From: a virus
Strand: one strand, 5' to 3'
IMG/VR virus record: IMGVR_UViG_3300037882_003223
Location: 1 to 23,853 of that record
DNA length: 23,853 nucleotides
Shown here piece after piece: positions 22,025 to 23,853 of the stretch. The notes below the pieces were generated by a model that worked only from the letters and a program-made list of their open reading frames with translations, did not search any database and was not told the DNA's origin. The position numbers and the translations under genes were made by a program. Each line of letters begins with the position of its first letter. Position 1 is the first letter of the stretch.

Positions 22025-23017
22025 ATGACAAAAAGAAAAAACGGCAAATGGCTTCCAGAGTATACCCCTTTGTCACAGTCTTTATGCAAAAATGGAGACA
22101 TGAAGTTGGCAGATATGAAAGACTATTTTCCGAATTTTTCTTTATCATCCTTAAGGAAAAAGGCCAATTTCCTAAAAATTCATAATGGTTATCTTTCAAA
22201 CAAACTCCCTTATAATAAAGAAGCTTTGCTGAGTTTAAATCCAGCGGCTTGTTATTGGATGGGATTCTTATGTGCTGATGGCTCTTTCATAAAAAGAAGC
22301 GATAAAAATATTGCGCTTTCTATTTCTCTAGCTAAAGAAGACGAAGAGTTCGTTTATCAACTTAGAGATTTTTTAAAAGCCAAAACACAGATTAAAGATA
22401 GATATGTTGAGAACGATAAGTATAAAACAAAAAAGGGCGGTTGGCATACTTATTTTAGTCTATCTGTATCAGATATATATTGGAAATTAACTGAAATATA
22501 CGGAGATTTACATGATAAAACATATAGAGGAATTAATTTGTCCCTACCTTCTAATGATTTAAAGTTGGCTTTTTTATTGGGATATATTTGTGGAGATGGT
22601 TGCGTTTCTTTTTCCAAAGAAAAACAATGTTTAACGATTGGGGTGACTAGCAGCGCAGAAAATACTTTATACTGGATTAAAGATTTTGTTAAATCATTGG
22701 AACTTCCTGCTGCACCGGGTTTTGGAAAAAAGATTCTATTTCCTGATGTTAGAAAAACAAAGGGGAAAGCGGGAAAGATAAGTTTTAATGGAATTAGGGC
22801 GGCTTATTTATACAAATTATTAAAGCTTGTCCCGGTCAGCATAATGAAAAGAAAATTTGAGAACCCGGAGATTGAGGAGTTTGTTGAGGGTTTGTTTAAA
22901 AGATCCTCTTTCTGTAATCAAACCATAGATGAGATTTGTTTTCGCAATAAAATTGACTTTTCGAAAACTTTCCCCCTTCCCGAAAATAATTCTATAATTC
23001 CCCCAATTTCCGTGTAA
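22025..23017 (+). CDS. Free-standing LAGLIDADG homing endonuclease
   Basis: 330 aa from ATG 22025; a longer frame from TTG 21989 would start inside the -35 box and the terminator and is rejected. Two LAGLIDADG motifs are present: YWMGFLCADGSF (about 77-88) and AFLLGYICGDGC (about 182-193), each with its acidic residue, so a single chain forms both halves of the nuclease. The first 60 residues (LADMKDYFPNFSLSSLRKKANFL) look like a helix-turn-helix that adds DNA contacts. No intein splicing residues are present. The gene is AT-rich and sits between the capsid gene and the connector genes with its own promoter. The target is probably the neighbouring capsid or connector region of related phages. 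Confidence 0.88.
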   Translation: MTKRKNGKWLPEYTPLSQSLCKNGDMKLADMKDYFPNFSLSSLRKKANFLKIHNGYLSNKLPYNKEALLSLNPAACYWMGFLCADGSFIKRSDKNIALSISLAKEDEEFVYQLRDFLKAKTQIKDRYVENDKYKTKKGGWHTYFSLSVSDIYWKLTEIYGDLHDKTYRGINLSLPSNDLKLAFLLGYICGDGCVSFSKEKQCLTIGVTSSAENTLYWIKDFVKSLELPAAPGFGKKILFPDVRKTKGKAGKISFNGIRAAYLYKLLKLVPVSIMKRKFENPEIEEFVEGLFKRSSFCNQTIDEICFRNKIDFSKTFPLPENNSIIPPISV

Positions 23018-23057
23018 CCACTACACCAACCATAAAGGACCAAGGAAAAACAAAATT

Positions 23058-23417
23058 ATGCCACGTTCAAAAAAACTCCCGTTAAAAATCGCCACCGGCA
23101 ACATTGCCCTGCAAACCCCAGAGGACTCCGTTTACGCCCTTCTCGGTTTTAATCAGTTCCCTTATAAACAAAAAACTCAAGCCGAATACCTATCTTATCT
23201 GCGCGAGTTAAACCTAAGCGATTTACAACGTCATGCTGTTGAACATGGTGTTATCCCCAATGCAGTTTCCCGTTCCGTATTATGTGATCGTTTAGAAAGG
23301 GAATATCTTAAAAAGAAATATGCTTACGTTGATGTTAAAGATTCAAATCCCGTGACGGCCAAATTAGGTGATAAGGACGAACAAGATATTGCCAATTTAC
23401 TAGCTCGCGGTCGCTGA
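23058..23417 (+). CDS. Small connector-region protein with SAP-like helices
   Basis: 119 aa, ATG start; AAGGA sequences lie 15-25 nt upstream, too far for a normal ribosome site. The central part, YLSYLRELNLSDLQRHAVEHG followed by SRSVLCDRLEREYLKKK, has the helix-turn-helix layout of SAP-like modules (L-x-x-LQxxAxExG-x-x-P-x-x-x-R-x-x-L). Small proteins of this kind occur after capsid genes in several large phages. I cannot tell whether it is a DNA-binding or a virion protein. It is separated from the capsid gene only by the inserted endonuclease gene, so it was probably next to it originally. Confidence 0.65.
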   Translation: MPRSKKLPLKIATGNIALQTPEDSVYALLGFNQFPYKQKTQAEYLSYLRELNLSDLQRHAVEHGVIPNAVSRSVLCDRLEREYLKKKYAYVDVKDSNPVTAKLGDKDEQDIANLLARGR

Positions 23418-23419
23418 TT

Positions 23420-23449
23420 AGGTGTAACTCACTCAAATGAGTTGCACCT
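23420..23449 (+). promoter_or_regulatory. Stem-loop across the start codon at 23437
   Basis: AGGTGTAACTCA (23420-23431), loop CTCAAA, TGAGTTGCACCT (23438-23449): 12 paired positions with one U-G wobble. The A of the ATG is in the loop and the TG is in the stem. No T-run follows, so it is not a normal terminator. It could hide the start codon or couple translation to the gene before. Confidence 0.7.
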
Positions 23450-23853
23450 ACATAGAAACCCTCGCCACCGGCATCTGGACCGATTTAAATGAACCATCTT
23501 CCGTTAGCGTCTCGTTTATCTCGGGCAAACTCGTAAGTAACGCCTTCTTAGGGCAGCTTGGCAGTTTAACCTATAAATGCTATTCAGGGGTTAGTGGTTG
23601 TATTGAGCCAGTCTTAGATAATGGTGAGCAAGGGATTTACTCATTACTTTATCAGGCCGATTACTATAAGAAATTAACCCTAAGCTATTTAGGGGCGGCA
23701 GGAGTTAAGCGCGTTTTAAGCGTAAGAGATGGTGATTCAAGTATAAACCTAAGTAACTCGACCACAGAGGCTAAGGTAATTAGCGATCTAGCTAAATCTA
23801 CCCTTCAAGAGGCTCGCGACATGGCTGATTTATATAACAGGGGTTTATCCACG
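23437..23853 (+). CDS. Putative head-completion/connector protein, 3' end outside the window
   Basis: Frame open from ATG 23437 to the last base of the window, 139 codons seen. It starts MSCTYIETLATGIW; the middle has YKCYSGVSGCIEPVLDNGEQGIYSLLYQADYYKKL and then LSVRDGDSSINLSNS, and the last visible part is a helix (TLQEARDMADLYNRG). The lone frame, the order after capsid genes and the length suggest a head-tail adaptor or neck protein, but I recognise no family motif. The start codon lies in the stem-loop described at this site; the next in-frame ATG is far downstream at 23820, so 23437 is the best start. Confidence 0.6.
   Translation, partial: MSCTYIETLATGIWTDLNEPSSVSVSFISGKLVSNAFLGQLGSLTYKCYSGVSGCIEPVLDNGEQGIYSLLYQADYYKKLTLSYLGAAGVKRVLSVRDGDSSINLSNSTTEAKVISDLAKSTLQEARDMADLYNRGLST

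Noticed and set aside
1-23853. tRNA genes or CRISPR arrays
   Set aside because: No cloverleaf with a GTTCRAxxC arm and no regularly spaced direct repeats were seen on reading both strands by eye; a tRNAscan or repeat search was not possible.

Overview
The window is a piece of a tailed double-stranded DNA bacteriophage genome (Caudoviricetes), probably recovered from an environmental sample. The evidence is a contiguous head-morphogenesis block: a two-repeat DNA-binding protein that is a candidate small terminase, a large terminase, a portal, a prohead protease fused to a scaffold, a decoration-like protein, an HK97-type major capsid protein and connector-type small proteins. Stops are standard (TAA, TAG and TGA all used). 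Shine-Dalgarno sequences are mostly absent. Several genes instead carry a -10-like TG-TATWAT box only 5-7 nt before the ATG, and others have A-rich leaders. Three sites carry an exact TTGACA (two in convincing promoters, one with only a weak -10), so the host probably has an ordinary sigma-70 type polymerase. I cannot name the host.

Layout. 1-3.9 kb: the C-terminal part of a coiled-coil membrane protein and a small unknown protein on the + strand. These are followed by a - strand block with an unknown gene, a small protein with an ExoX-C-like motif, a phage Dam-type adenine methyltransferase, an Hsp20 chaperone and a ClpP-like protease. 3.9-8.4 kb (+): a GIY-YIG endonuclease carrying four AP2-like repeats, a PhoH-like ATPase, a small HExxH zincin, a virion-like beta protein, an HNH endonuclease gene broken by a frameshift, and a 58-residue protein. 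8.4-14.7 kb (+): a zinc-ribbon protein, a sigma-factor-like protein with a Cys-rich insert, the candidate small terminase, an ERCC4-type nuclease, and the large terminase with a LAGLIDADG intein in its Walker A loop. 14.7-23.9 kb (+): the portal, a GC-rich SGNH hydrolase, protease-scaffold, decoration, major capsid protein, a LAGLIDADG endonuclease behind a terminator, and two connector-region proteins. The last one runs off the window.

How it fits together. The sigma-like protein may drive the morphogenesis genes. The terminase and portal package DNA into a capsid built by the protease-scaffold fusion, the capsid protein and the decoration protein. PhoH, ClpP, Hsp20 and Dam are auxiliary genes often found in large environmental phages. 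Four homing-endonuclease-type elements of three nuclease families sit inside or between these genes. The SGNH gene shares an N-terminal tag with the 58-residue protein and differs strongly in base composition from its neighbours, which suggests modular exchange of a virion-attached enzyme.

The observations I rate highest are the SGNH tag-and-swap arrangement, the GIY-YIG/AP2-array endonuclease, the terminase intein without a canonical first residue, the probable internal scaffold start, and the recurring near-leaderless promoter box.
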